Part shown: one piece after another, positions 8,247-17,508 of the stretch
Layout of the letters: every line of letters begins with the position of its first letter
Numbering within the stretch: the first letter of the stretch is position 1
Source of the DNA: Clostridia bacterium
GTDB lineage: Bacteria; Acidobacteriota; Terriglobia; Terriglobales; Acidobacteriaceae
Assembly (NCBI GenBank): GCA_035561135.1
Contig: DATMYA010000052.1
Span: forward strand, 1-64,000
Reading direction: 5' to 3'
Length of the DNA stretch: 64,000 nucleotides
Position numbers and translations under genes: made by a program
Notes under the pieces: generated by a model
What the model was told of the DNA's origin: nothing
The model's input: the letters and a program-made list of their open reading frames with translations, nothing else
The model's database searches: none

Positions 8247-8606
8247 CTAATGTTTTTTGTTGCTGACCTCAGAAGGCGGAAAAAGTAGGTACGAGACCGA
8301 GACGGCGAGCATGATCATCCATGCAATGTTGGATCGAGCTGCCGCACTGTCCACGTGCAAGCTCCCCAGGGGAGAGTACAGGAAATGGGCGAAGATGATG
8401 GCCGTCAACGCTGAACCGATGACGCTTACAGCCACGCCGTAGCGCGCCGCCAGCAGCACCAACACTGCGACGAAGACGAATGGAAGAAATGCGCGTACCG
8501 GCTTGTCTGCGAAGGCAAAGGACGCGACCAGAGCGGCAATTACGCTCAACAGCACCCCAATTACCGTTCGTGCCGTTTTCGAAATGCGATGAATGGAATA
8601 AGCCAT
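8247..8606 (-). CDS. Small membrane protein, DUF4118/KdpD-transmembrane-like
   Basis: A 119-residue polytopic protein with about four hydrophobic segments: near 14-32, 40-55, 57-75 and 93-108. The segments VLVLLAARYGVAVSVIGSALTAIIF and AHFLYSPLGSLHV resemble the four-helix DUF4118 module found in KdpD-type sensor kinases. No kinase domain follows, so it is a free-standing module. The neighbour across a divergent spacer is a cation antiporter, which fits loosely with an ion-related role, but that is inference. No strong Shine-Dalgarno sequence is seen before the ATG at 8606. Confidence 0.7.
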   Translation of the reverse strand: MAYSIHRISKTARTVIGVLLSVIAALVASFAFADKPVRAFLPFVFVAVLVLLAARYGVAVSVIGSALTAIIFAHFLYSPLGSLHVDSAAARSNIAWMIMLAVSVSYLLFPPSEVSNKKH

Positions 8607-8830
8607 GGGTAACTACGTCGGCTCAGGGACTTGCGAGCGTCGGTAGATTTAAGATGCCACGAATTCTTTGTCTCGCCGCAAATTTCGTAAGCACGAACAG
8701 GCTTTTTTGGGGATAGCACTCGTGGACCAGAAGCTCCTGAAAGCAACAGCCGCTTCGCTTTTCGCTGGTTGAACCCCATCACGATGCGCCAGAATTTGTT
8801 TGGCCTTAGGTTAAATGGAGCAAACTGGGC

Positions 8831-10069
8831 ATGCCGCACGGAAGTGAGACCTTACTACTCCAGTTGTTCACCATCTTCGTGTGGGCGAAGGTGTTCGGTG
8901 AGGTGTTCGAGCGACTCTCGATGCCCGCCGTTCTTGGTGAAATCCTGGCGGGAGTTGTTCTTGGTCCCTATGCCACCAGTTTCGTAATACCTTCCGAAAC
9001 CGTTTTCTCGATTGCCGAGATTGGCGCCATCTTCCTTCTCTTTACCGTAGGCCTGGAAACCAGCCCGCAGGACCTCATACGTGTCGGGCGGTTATCCCTC
9101 CGGGTCGCGCTCGCCGGCGTCCTTGTGCCCTTCGCCCTGGGCTTCACTTTTCTGAAGCTCCACGGCGACCCAATGCACGAAGCCACATTTGTAGCTGCCG
9201 CGATGGTCGCCACCAGCGTCGGCATCACGGCACGTGTCTTGCGAGACATGCACGTGCTGAAGTTGCACACAGCGCGAGTCATACTCGGCGCCGCTGTCTT
9301 CGACGACATACTAGGCATGGTGCTGCTGGCAGTGGTCGTCAGCATGGCTTCCGGCGGCGGCATACAGTGGCTACACCTTGGCATAGTCACTCTGGAGGCG
9401 GTTGGCTTCGCGCTGTTCATGATCTTCATAGGACCAGGAGTCATCGGACGCCTTCGCCCCGGCCTGCAACGCATGTCGACTCACGATGCGCCGCTGATCC
9501 TTGCACTTGCCATCTGCCTGCTACTCTCCTGGGGCGCCAGCCTGATCGGGATGGCAGCCATTATTGGCGCATTCTTCGCCGGATTGATTTTCGCCGACTA
9601 CTCGCCTGAGTGGAATCTTCAGCCCCGCATCCACGCCATCAATGAATTTCTTGCTCCGTTCTTCTTCTTCACCATGGGATCTCGCCTTGACCTTCGTGTC
9701 TTCTCGAAAGAGGTTCTGGTCGTTGCCGGCGTGATTTCCTTACTGGCCATCATCTCGAAACTGGTCGGCTGCGGAGTTCCCATGTTGCGCGAGGGCTGGC
9801 GTAACGCGCTGAAGGTTGGAGTCGGCATGACGCCTCGCGGCGAAGTAGCACTAATCGTCGCTCTCATCGGCCTGCAAATGAACGTCATCTCTCAACGTGC
9901 CTACGCCATCGTCATTTTCATGACTGCCATCACAACCGTCCTGCCGCCGCCCCTTCTTCGCATTCTGTATCGAGAGGAATCCGATGTGGCACAGCAGGCG
10001 TTGGTATCCGGCGCTGGCGCCGCCGAAGAAAGAGCAGAAGTAGTTGTCCCCGGCGACAATATCGGGTAA
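8831..10069 (+). CDS. CPA2-family cation:proton antiporter (KefB/Na+:H+ exchanger type)
   Basis: A 412-residue inner-membrane protein with about 12 hydrophobic segments. AVLGEILAGVVLGPY near the N-terminus is the conserved CPA2 unwound-helix motif. GAAVFDDILGMVLLA near 155-170 carries the conserved Asp pair, and GMTPRGEVALIVALIG near 333 is the C-terminal family motif. It lacks the RCK/TrkA-N domain of full KefB, so it is the short form. Cation specificity (Na+ or K+) cannot be read from sequence. GGAG lies 11 nt before the ATG. Confidence 0.9.
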   Translation: MPHGSETLLLQLFTIFVWAKVFGEVFERLSMPAVLGEILAGVVLGPYATSFVIPSETVFSIAEIGAIFLLFTVGLETSPQDLIRVGRLSLRVALAGVLVPFALGFTFLKLHGDPMHEATFVAAAMVATSVGITARVLRDMHVLKLHTARVILGAAVFDDILGMVLLAVVVSMASGGGIQWLHLGIVTLEAVGFALFMIFIGPGVIGRLRPGLQRMSTHDAPLILALAICLLLSWGASLIGMAAIIGAFFAGLIFADYSPEWNLQPRIHAINEFLAPFFFFTMGSRLDLRVFSKEVLVVAGVISLLAIISKLVGCGVPMLREGWRNALKVGVGMTPRGEVALIVALIGLQMNVISQRAYAIVIFMTAITTVLPPPLLRILYREESDVAQQALVSGAGAAEERAEVVVPGDNIG

Positions 10070-10171
10070 TCAGTGATGCGACCAGTGTAGGACTGGCCGC
10101 TTTCCAAACCGCCATCCCCTTGTCACTCACCACTGCTCAACTGTTCATATCCACTGCTCTTCCTGCTGCTC

Positions 10172-10177
10172 TATAAT
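10172..10177 (+). promoter_or_regulatory. -10 element for fabG
   Basis: A perfect TATAAT lies 29 bp before the fabG start. No convincing -35 hexamer is found at 16-18 bp spacing, so only the -10 is reported. Confidence 0.4.
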
Positions 10178-10206
10178 TCCCGGTTCACTCATTTAGGGAG
10201 ATTCCG

Positions 10207-10953
10207 ATGCAGTCATTGCAAGGGCGCGTTGCGCTGATTACTGGAGCCTCGCAGGGTATCGGCAAAGCTTGCGCTTCCATCCTCGCTGAAGCCGGCGCAT
10301 CGGTGGCGCTCGCCGCCCGCAGCGAAGACAAACTTAACGAAACCGTCAAGCAGATCGCCGATGCCGGCGGTACCGCCGCGGCGTTCAAGCTCGATGTCTC
10401 CAACGAAGACGAGATCAAGTCGGTCTGCAAGGCCGTCATAGCGCAATTCGGCAAAATCGATATCCTGGTCAACAATGCCGGCATCACTCGCGACCAGCTC
10501 GTAATGCGCATGAAACGCGTTGATTGGGACGCAGTTCTGCACACCAATCTCACTGCGCCCCACCTGCTCATTCAGCAGGTCATCGGCTCAATGCTCAAGA
10601 ATCGCTGGGGCCGCATCATCAACATCAGCAGCATCATGGGACAAATGGGACAGGCCGGTCAGGCGAACTACGCCGCCTCGAAGGCTGGCCTCATAGGGCT
10701 CACGATGGCCGTCGCTCGCGAAGTCGCCTCGCGCAATATCACCGTCAACGCCGTGGCGCCCGGCTTCATCGAAACCTCTATGACCACTGAGCTCGCTCCC
10801 GAGTTGAAGGAATCCATACTGAAGATGATCCCCGTGGGACGGACGGGCACAGACGCCGAAGTCGCGCACGCCGTGCGCTTTCTCGCCTCCGAAGAAGCAG
10901 GATTTATTACCGGTGAAGTCCTGAAAATCAACGGCGGGATGCTGATGGGCTGA
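10207..10953 (+). CDS. fabG: 3-oxoacyl-[acyl-carrier-protein] reductase
   Basis: FabG reduces beta-ketoacyl-ACP with NADPH in the fatty-acid elongation cycle. The 248-residue length is typical. The Rossmann motif TGASQGIG spans residues 12-19, NNAGI lies near 91-95, and the catalytic Ser-Tyr-Lys set appears as INISSIMG followed by NYAASKAG. The C-terminal ITGEVLKINGGMLMG is classic FabG. AGGGAG lies 6 nt upstream of the ATG. It stands alone rather than in a fab cluster, so a role on another short-chain substrate is possible, but overall similarity favours FabG. Confidence 0.93.
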   Translation: MQSLQGRVALITGASQGIGKACASILAEAGASVALAARSEDKLNETVKQIADAGGTAAAFKLDVSNEDEIKSVCKAVIAQFGKIDILVNNAGITRDQLVMRMKRVDWDAVLHTNLTAPHLLIQQVIGSMLKNRWGRIINISSIMGQMGQAGQANYAASKAGLIGLTMAVAREVASRNITVNAVAPGFIETSMTTELAPELKESILKMIPVGRTGTDAEVAHAVRFLASEEAGFITGEVLKINGGMLMG

Positions 10954-11106
10954 GTATCGGCCAGCCCGATCGGCGCGTAGCGCGTAACTGCGCGGATGAG
11001 GTCACAACTCGACGCTAGCGACGGATGTTAGTCAGGCGTTTCTCAGCGCGCAACTATCTTTCCGCAACTACGGCACTCATGTCGAATAACGAAAATTGTC
11101 CTTGCC

Positions 11107-11134
11107 TTGGCATTTGTACTCTGGTTACTATGCA
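11107..11134 (+). promoter_or_regulatory. Candidate promoter for the XRE regulator
   Basis: TTGGCA (11107-11112), a 16-bp spacer and TATGCA (11129-11134), 38 bp before the ATG at 11173. Confidence 0.35.
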
Positions 11135-11172
11135 TTCACCCCCGATAGGCCTTCCGAGGCAGTCTGCTGACC

Positions 11173-11523
11173 ATGAATATTGGCGAAACAATCAGAAATT
11201 TCCGTCTACAGAAGGGCATGTCGCAAGGCGACATCGAGAAGCGCACGGGGCTTTTACGTTGCTACCTCTCGAGAGTCGAGAATGGACATACCATCCCGTC
11301 GCTTGACACGCTTGCCAAAATCGCATCGTCCATGGACATCGCGCTTGCGCAGTTTTTCGCCGACAATTCCGGCGAAAATGCGCCAAAGAACGTGCCGCAA
11401 CTCAGCGAAGATGAAGTCCGTTTCCTGAGCCAGATTCGCCGCTATTCCTCCAACTTGAATGACAGCGACCGCAAACTTGTTCTGGCCATGGTGAAGAAAA
11501 TGGCCGCCAGTTCGGGCAGATAG
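11173..11523 (+). CDS. XRE-family helix-turn-helix regulator
   Basis: A 116-residue DNA-binding protein. Residues 4-60 form a Cro/CI-type HTH: IGETIRNFRLQKGMSQGDIEK, then YLSRVENGHTIPSLDTLAKIA. The remaining 55 residues are a helical tail with SEDEVRFLSQIRRYSSNLN followed by DRKLVLAMVKKMA, perhaps for dimerisation. There is no sensor domain and no adjacent target operon, so its regulon is unknown. A Rho-independent terminator follows immediately, so it is monocistronic. Similar short XRE proteins are common in Acidobacteriota (family knowledge). Confidence 0.88.
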   Translation: MNIGETIRNFRLQKGMSQGDIEKRTGLLRCYLSRVENGHTIPSLDTLAKIASSMDIALAQFFADNSGENAPKNVPQLSEDEVRFLSQIRRYSSNLNDSDRKLVLAMVKKMAASSGR

Positions 11524-11532
11524 CGCAATTAG

Positions 11533-11566
11533 AAAAAACGGTCGCCGGCGCGGCCGTTTTCTTTTT
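11533..11566 (+). terminator. Intrinsic terminator after the XRE gene
   Basis: AAAACGGTCG (11535-11544) pairs with CGGCCGTTTT (11551-11560), a 10-bp stem including one T-G wobble, with a 6-nt loop. A CTTTTT tail follows, and upstream A residues could let it act in both directions for the convergent response-regulator gene. Confidence 0.85.
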
Positions 11567-11611
11567 GCAGTTGGTCTGTAATTAAAAGAAGCACTGCTCT
11601 AATTCTCAGAT

Positions 11612-12271
11612 CTAAGCCGCATTCGTCAGTTCCGTCAGCGCGAGCACTGCCAACTCCAAACGGTCGCGTGCCCCAGTCTTGCTGAAGATGCTCTGGAGGT
11701 GCCGCTTCACCGTGTTCTCACTAATCGTTAGCTCCGCGCCGATGTCTTTGTTCTTGAGTCCGCGCGCCACCAGAAACGCGATTTGCCGCTCGCGCTCTGA
11801 GAGTCGCGCCAACGTGGTCGCCATCTCCTGCTGCGGTTCGTCCGCCATGGCGTTCAAGACACCGTGTGCCACCTCGTCAGAGAATGCCAGTTCACCTTCT
11901 GCAACTGTCCGTATCGCGGCGAAGAGTTTTGCCGGGGCGTCTCCCTTCAAGACCAATCCACGCGCGCCCAGCCGCACCACTTGAACATAATCAGCCTGGC
12001 TTTCTGATCCCGTCAGGACGACAGAAGCCACTCTTATGCCGGCCCGCTCGAGCGTTCGCAGAACTTCAAAGCCGTCGCTCCCGGGCATGAACAGGTCGAG
12101 CAGCAGGACGTCCGGTTGATGTTGTTTAACGAGCGCAACCGCCTCGTTGCCATTCGAAGCGGCCCCAACCACTTGCATTCCTTTTTGACTGCCCAACAAC
12201 GCGCCGAGCGACTCGCGTAGAACTGCGTGATCGTCTGCGATAACAATCCGGATTTTCTTGCCAGCGAACAT
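11612..12271 (-). CDS. NarL/FixJ-family response regulator
   Basis: A 219-residue two-domain regulator. The receiver domain (about 6-122) has the acidic pair D13-D14, phosphoacceptor D59 in LLLDLFMPG, the switch Thr in VVLTGSES and the Lys in LVLKGDAP. The LuxR-type HTH (about 155-212) reads LSERERQIAFLVARGLKNK, then LTISENTVKRHLQSIF. It binds DNA as a dimer after phosphorylation by a histidine kinase. No kinase gene is adjacent, so this is an orphan regulator. Stimulus and targets are unknown. Confidence 0.93.
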   Translation of the reverse strand: MFAGKKIRIVIADDHAVLRESLGALLGSQKGMQVVGAASNGNEAVALVKQHQPDVLLLDLFMPGSDGFEVLRTLERAGIRVASVVLTGSESQADYVQVVRLGARGLVLKGDAPAKLFAAIRTVAEGELAFSDEVAHGVLNAMADEPQQEMATTLARLSERERQIAFLVARGLKNKDIGAELTISENTVKRHLQSIFSKTGARDRLELAVLALTELTNAA

Positions 12272-12406
12272 CCGAAGATTTTAGATGCATTCCAGAGCGG
12301 GTTCACCTTCAGAGACTCCGATCTTTTTCAATGCAGCACCATGCGTTACGGGAATCACGTACGGCACCCCCCTTTCGTACCTGCGGACCGTGACATGGGC
12401 CTATGC

Positions 12407-12412
12407 TATATT
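12407..12412 (+). promoter_or_regulatory. -10-like element before the MXAN_5187-like gene
   Basis: TATATT lies 31 bp before the TTG start at 12444, in the divergent spacer with the response-regulator gene. No good -35 is visible. Confidence 0.25.
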
Positions 12413-12443
12413 CCGCTTCGCACACTGCTCCGCGAGGTATCCG

Positions 12444-13049
12444 TTGACCATCGATGAGGAATTGAACATCCTCGAAGAGTCCGTCCGCCGGCTCAAGATA
12501 GAGTATGACGTGTACTTCGGCGGCGGCTCCAAGCGACCGCCGAACGATACCGAGTGGCGCGTCAACTCGCTCATCAAGAAACACGGCGACAACGGCAAGA
12601 AGCTCAATTACGCACAGCGCTTCCGATATAACACGATCGCCCAGAAGTATGCTATTTTCAGCGACTTATGGCGTCAGAAGATGAAGATCAAGGAAGAAGG
12701 CTATCGCCGCCCGCAGGACGCCATGCTCGGCATCCAGGGTCTCCGAACTGATCCCCCAGCGGAAGCGCCACCCACTTCCACTTTTGTCAGCAAACTCCGG
12801 CCTTTTAAAACGTCCTGCTCGGATGTCGACGCCGATGCCGAAAACGTACAGACGTTGTACCAGGCCATGGTGGACGCCAAGCGCCGCGCCGGAGAGCAGG
12901 TCTCGAATGCCGCCAGCTTCGATAACTTCAAGGCTTTCGTCCGCCGCAAGACCGAACAAATTCGAAAGGATCACGGTTGCCGCGACGTTGAGTACAGCGT
13001 GGAGTTAAAGGACGGACAGGTTAAACTGAAGGCCAGAGCGAAAATCTGA
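12444..13049 (+). CDS. MXAN_5187 C-terminal-domain-like protein, function unknown
   Basis: A 201-residue soluble protein read from a TTG start (LTIDEELNILEES) with a weak AGG at about 6 nt. The frame upstream to 12285 crosses the divergent promoter area and does not look like protein. Conserved-looking segments are RLKIEYDVYFGGGSKRPP near 16-33 and LNYAQRFRYNTIAQKYAIF near 54-72, which match a domain best known from myxobacterial MXAN_5187. The C-terminal part, FDNFKAFVRRKTEQIRKDHG and VEYSVELKDGQVKLKARAK, resembles a second small helical-beta module. In myxobacteria the domain is attached to sensory modules. Here it is free. Confidence 0.7.
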   Translation: MTIDEELNILEESVRRLKIEYDVYFGGGSKRPPNDTEWRVNSLIKKHGDNGKKLNYAQRFRYNTIAQKYAIFSDLWRQKMKIKEEGYRRPQDAMLGIQGLRTDPPAEAPPTSTFVSKLRPFKTSCSDVDADAENVQTLYQAMVDAKRRAGEQVSNAASFDNFKAFVRRKTEQIRKDHGCRDVEYSVELKDGQVKLKARAKI

Positions 13050-13234
13050 TATTGGCGGATGCCGGTAAGCAGAACGTCCTGAGGGGTTTCCCCAAAATAC
13101 AGATGCCATCGTCAACCATCTCTGCGATGGCAGGTTTCAATTGTTGCTCCGGTTAAGGTCTGCCGGAGAGTCAAGAGATGCAGGTCCCGCTGCCACAGCT
13201 GGCGCGGCAACTTTCATCACTTCGCGAGGCAATC

Positions 13235-14821
13235 GTGGCAAGAATTCAGCGCGCAATTCTCAGCGTCACAGACAAAACCGGACTCGTCGAGTTCGCCCGC
13301 AGGCTAGCCGGCATGGGGGTCGAGTTGATCTCGACTGGCGGAACCGCCAAACTCCTGCGGGAAGCCGGCATCGTCGTCAAAGACATCTCCGACCTCACGG
13401 GCTTTCCCGAGATGCTCGACGGCCGCGTTAAAACGCTCCATCCCAAGGTTCACGGCGGCATCCTTCACATACGCGAAAACGCCGCGCATCGCGCCGCCAT
13501 CGCCGAGCACGGCATTGAACCCATCGACATGGTCGTCGTCAACCTCTACGCCTTCGAGAAAACCGCCGCCAAGCCGGGCGCGCACTTCGAAGAAATCGTG
13601 GAAAACATCGACATCGGCGGCCCCTCGATGGTTCGCTCTGCGGCAAAGAATTTCCAGGACGTTGCCATAGTCACTTCGCCGTCCGACTACGCTGCGATTG
13701 CCGATGAACTCGCCACGCGCGAGGGCACACTCTCGCTCGCAACCAAGTGGCGTCTCGCGCAAAAAGCCTTCGCCACCACCGCCGCCTACGACTCCGCCAT
13801 AGCTTCCGCGCTTGAGAAAGTCTCCTGCGACGGGAAGGCCTTCGACATCACGGGCCTCAACGCAGAAACACTTCCGCCAACCATGCGCATTAGCGCCACC
13901 AAAGTCATGGATCTTCGCTACGGCGAGAACCCGCATCAGAAAGCCGCGCTTTACTCCGACGGCAGCACCACCGGCATCGCCAACGGAAAGCAGTTGCAGG
14001 GCAAGGAACTCTCTTACAACAACATTGTCGACCTGCAAGCCGCGTGGGACCTGGCCTGCGAATTCGATGAGCCATTCTGCGCCATCATCAAGCACACGAA
14101 CCCATGCGGCAGCGCCGTCGGCAAAGACATTGCTGAGGCTTTCCTGCGCGCCTTCGAGTGCGACCCTGTGTCGGCCTTCGGCGGCGTCATCGCGCTCAAC
14201 CGCCCAGTGGACGGCGCGACGGCTGAAGCTATCGCCGGACTACGTCACAACGGCCAGTCCCTCTTCATCGAATGCATTATCGCGCCTTTGTTCGACCAGG
14301 CCGCGCGCGAACGCTTTGCGAAACGCAAAGACCTTCGCCTGCTGGAGATTCAAAACGCGCCGCAAAAGTGGATCGTGAAAACCGTCAGCGGCGGACTGCT
14401 TGTACAGGACAGCGACCTGCACAAGCTCAATCCCGCCACGCTGAAAGTCGTCACCGAGCGCCAACCTACCGAGGCAGAGATGCGCGACTTGCTCTTCGCG
14501 TGGAAGGTCTGCAAACACGTCAAGTCCAACGCGATTCTTTACGCGAAAGAAGGGCGCGGCATCGGAGTCGGAGCCGGACAAATGAGCCGCGTGGATTCAG
14601 CCAGGATCGGCGCATCCAAAGCCGTGCTCCCAATGGAGGGCTGTGTCGCCGCCAGCGACGCCTTCTTCCCATTCCCCGACGGCGTAGAAGTCATCGCCGC
14701 CGCGGGCGCAACAGCGATTATCCAACCCGGCGGCTCCAAAGCCGACCCCCAGGTCATCGCCACTGCGAACAACTTGGGCTTGGCCATGGTCTTGACCGGC
14801 GTGCGCCACTTCCGCCACTGA
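13235..14821 (+). CDS. purH: Bifunctional AICAR formyltransferase/IMP cyclohydrolase
   Basis: PurH catalyses the last two steps of de novo IMP synthesis: formylation of AICAR from 10-formyl-THF, then ring closure. The IMP cyclohydrolase domain (about 1-200) has ILSVTDKTGLVEFAR, STGGTAKLL and GRVKTLHPKVHGGIL. The transformylase domain has LRYGENPHQKAALY, IIKHTNPCGSAVG with the catalytic Lys-His, and the C-terminal AAGATAIIQPGGS. The GTG at 13235 (MARIQRAILSV when translated) matches the usual PurH start and has GAGG 5 nt upstream. The frame's ATG at 13178 would add 19 atypical residues. The length is 528 residues, normal. Confidence 0.95.
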   Translation: MARIQRAILSVTDKTGLVEFARRLAGMGVELISTGGTAKLLREAGIVVKDISDLTGFPEMLDGRVKTLHPKVHGGILHIRENAAHRAAIAEHGIEPIDMVVVNLYAFEKTAAKPGAHFEEIVENIDIGGPSMVRSAAKNFQDVAIVTSPSDYAAIADELATREGTLSLATKWRLAQKAFATTAAYDSAIASALEKVSCDGKAFDITGLNAETLPPTMRISATKVMDLRYGENPHQKAALYSDGSTTGIANGKQLQGKELSYNNIVDLQAAWDLACEFDEPFCAIIKHTNPCGSAVGKDIAEAFLRAFECDPVSAFGGVIALNRPVDGATAEAIAGLRHNGQSLFIECIIAPLFDQAARERFAKRKDLRLLEIQNAPQKWIVKTVSGGLLVQDSDLHKLNPATLKVVTERQPTEAEMRDLLFAWKVCKHVKSNAILYAKEGRGIGVGAGQMSRVDSARIGASKAVLPMEGCVAASDAFFPFPDGVEVIAAAGATAIIQPGGSKADPQVIATANNLGLAMVLTGVRHFRH

Positions 14822-14840
14822 ACAGCGAGCGCAAGCAAAA

Positions 14841-14889
14841 AGCCGCGGATTTAGCGGATTGAGTTCCATCCGGAATCCGCGGCTCGCTT
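14841..14889 (+). terminator. Repeat-derived hairpin after purH, probable terminator
   Basis: AGCCGCGGATT (14841-14851) pairs perfectly with AATCCGCGGCT (14874-14884) across a 22-nt loop, followed by CGCTTTT. The arms belong to the dispersed GCGGATT/AATCCGC repeat family also seen at 15190-15225 and 16104-16161. Confidence 0.6.
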
Positions 14890-14988
14890 TTCGATGCTTT
14901 TGTGTCGGCTTGAGGGTCATCGACGCCAAAGCGACTGCCGAAGTTTGCAAGTACCCCAGCGGCTGAAACCGCCTTTTGCTTGAGCTGA

Positions 14989-15118
14989 ATGCAGGCCTGA
15001 AGGCCTGCTCCACCCTCGACTTCGCATCCACTCCTTACGTTGTATGCAGGCCTGAAGGTTTGCTCCACCCTCAACCTCTCATCCACTCCTTAAGTTGTAT
15101 GCAGGCCTAAGGCCTCAC
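14989..15118. repeat. 55-bp tandem repeat, about 2.4 copies
   Basis: Copies begin with ATGCAGGCCTGAAGG at 14989 and 15044, and a truncated copy beginning ATGCAGGCCTAAGGC at 15099. Between copies the CTCCACCCTC core and the CATCCACTCCTTA end are conserved, with a few substitutions. Each unit begins with an inverted repeat (GCAGGCCTGAAGGCCTGC in copy 1) able to form a hairpin. Confidence 0.9.
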
Positions 15119-15245
15119 TCGGGCGATCACGGTGCTTAATGGAAAGCAAATTGGAGGTGCCCCACTCGGCTTTTCTAATCGGTTTGAATCTCATCCGTGT
15201 GAATCCGTGAAATCCGCGGCTCGCCCTTCTACTCTGTAATGAATC

Positions 15246-16094
15246 TCACGCTTTCCGGCCCACCACTACTCTCGGGATGCCCGCCAGATCGGGGACCGCG
15301 TGTACGTCCTCGTAGCCGGACATCATTCTCATCACGGCTTCGCTCATCGAGTAGCCGATTTCCATCACCAGCCATCCACCTGTTCGCAGTGCCTCGTGGG
15401 CCTGCGGAATTAACCGCGAGATGACGTCCATGCCATGCTCGCCCGCGAAGACGGCCATCTGCGGTTCGAATTTCTTTACTACGTCCTGCACCTTGTCGGC
15501 TTCGCTCAGCGCGACGTATGGCGGGTTCGATACCACGAAGTCGAAGCTGCCGTCGCGCGCAACGTCCGCTAGCACATCGCTGCGGAGAAAACGTACACGG
15601 CCGTCCAACTCCAATCGCGCCGCATTGAGCTTCGCCACGTCGAGCGCGTCGGCGGAAAAATCGACGGCGCTCACCTCGCCCTGCGGCAACTCTTTCGCCA
15701 GCGCCAGCGCAATCGCTCCTGAACCGGTTCCCACGTCCACGATCTTCGGGCGCGCAATGTCGCCTTCGCGCACAAGTTCCAGTACCGTCTCTACCGCGTG
15801 TTCCGTCTCCGGACGCGGAATCAGTACCGCGGGATTCACTATGAAATCCAAACCCCAGAATTCCTGGTGCCCTGTGATGTATTGCGACGGATACCCCGAT
15901 GCGCGCCGCGCGACCGCTGCTTCATAGCGCGCCTGCTCGTCCGCCGTTAGCTCCCGCTCGGGGTGCGCGTACAGATACGCACGATCGCAACCGAGCGTAA
16001 ACATCAGGAGCACTTCGCCATTCATGCGCGGCGAACCGACATCATTCGCCGTGAGCCGCTCAATCCCCGCCGTCAGTGCTTCTCGTAATGTCAT
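15246..16094 (-). CDS. prmC: Peptide chain release factor N5-glutamine methyltransferase
   Basis: PrmC (HemK) methylates the glutamine of the GGQ motif in release factors using S-adenosylmethionine. The 282-residue protein has the N-terminal helical domain (to about 75), the SAM motif VDVGTGSGAIALALA near 115, and the catalytic motif FVVSNPPYVALSEAD near 180. The ATG at 16094 (MTLREALTAG) matches typical PrmC starts. A GTG at 16109 is possible, but no Shine-Dalgarno sequence supports either. It lies 134 bp downstream of prfA, its substrate gene, as commonly found. Confidence 0.95.
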   Translation of the reverse strand: MTLREALTAGIERLTANDVGSPRMNGEVLLMFTLGCDRAYLYAHPERELTADEQARYEAAVARRASGYPSQYITGHQEFWGLDFIVNPAVLIPRPETEHAVETVLELVREGDIARPKIVDVGTGSGAIALALAKELPQGEVSAVDFSADALDVAKLNAARLELDGRVRFLRSDVLADVARDGSFDFVVSNPPYVALSEADKVQDVVKKFEPQMAVFAGEHGMDVISRLIPQAHEALRTGGWLVMEIGYSMSEAVMRMMSGYEDVHAVPDLAGIPRVVVGRKA

Positions 16095-16103
16095 AAAGAA
16101 ATC

Positions 16104-16161
16104 AGCCACGGATTATCGCGGATGAACACGGATTGAACAAATCCGTTCGCGAACCGTGGCT
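16104..16161. repeat. Nested hairpin repeat between prfA and prmC
   Basis: Outer arms AGCCACGG (16104-16111) and CCGTGGCT (16154-16161) enclose an inner stem CGGATT-GAACA-AATCCG (16129-16145). The phrase is of the GGATTATCGCGGATGAACACGG type, a common dispersed bacterial repeat. In the prfA-prmC transcript it would fold into a strong hairpin just upstream of the prmC start. Confidence 0.8.
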
Positions 16162-16228
16162 GCTTGCGCTTCTTACCGTTTTCGAATGACGCGATTATGA
16201 TGGTCCGATTACGGGACGATCGAGTCCT

Positions 16229-17305
<1,077 letters not shown>

Positions 17306-17508
17306 TGGGGCTGTTCCAGTCGCAGCTCTCAAGGTGCCGCGTGGCGACATCAATTCGGCTGCAAAGATTGATTGTACTTGGGATAACTGTGCACGCAGAT
17401 GCGCGCTAGCAGGCGAGGGCTGCTGCTAGAGATGTCCCGGCTGAGCCAGGCCCATCGATTCGGATTGGTTACTTGGAATCATTCTTATATCTCGGGCAAT
17501 TGCCGGCT

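Larger units (their letters stand above)
14822..15245. other. Repeat-rich spacer between purH and prmC
   Basis: This 424-bp convergent spacer contains the hairpin at 14841-14884, the 55-bp tandem repeat at 14989-15118, and a third phrase, CGTGTGAATCCGTGAAATCC, around 15196-15215, of the type widespread in bacterial intergenic repeats. No open frame in it looks like a gene. Confidence 0.75.

Noticed and set aside
13050..13234. Possible ZTP/pfl riboswitch before purH
   Set aside because: The location is right for it, but conserved riboswitch pieces are not present; only two small hairpins (GGGG-TTT-CCCC near 13083 and GCCATCG/CGATGGC near 13103-13130) are visible, insufficient for a call.
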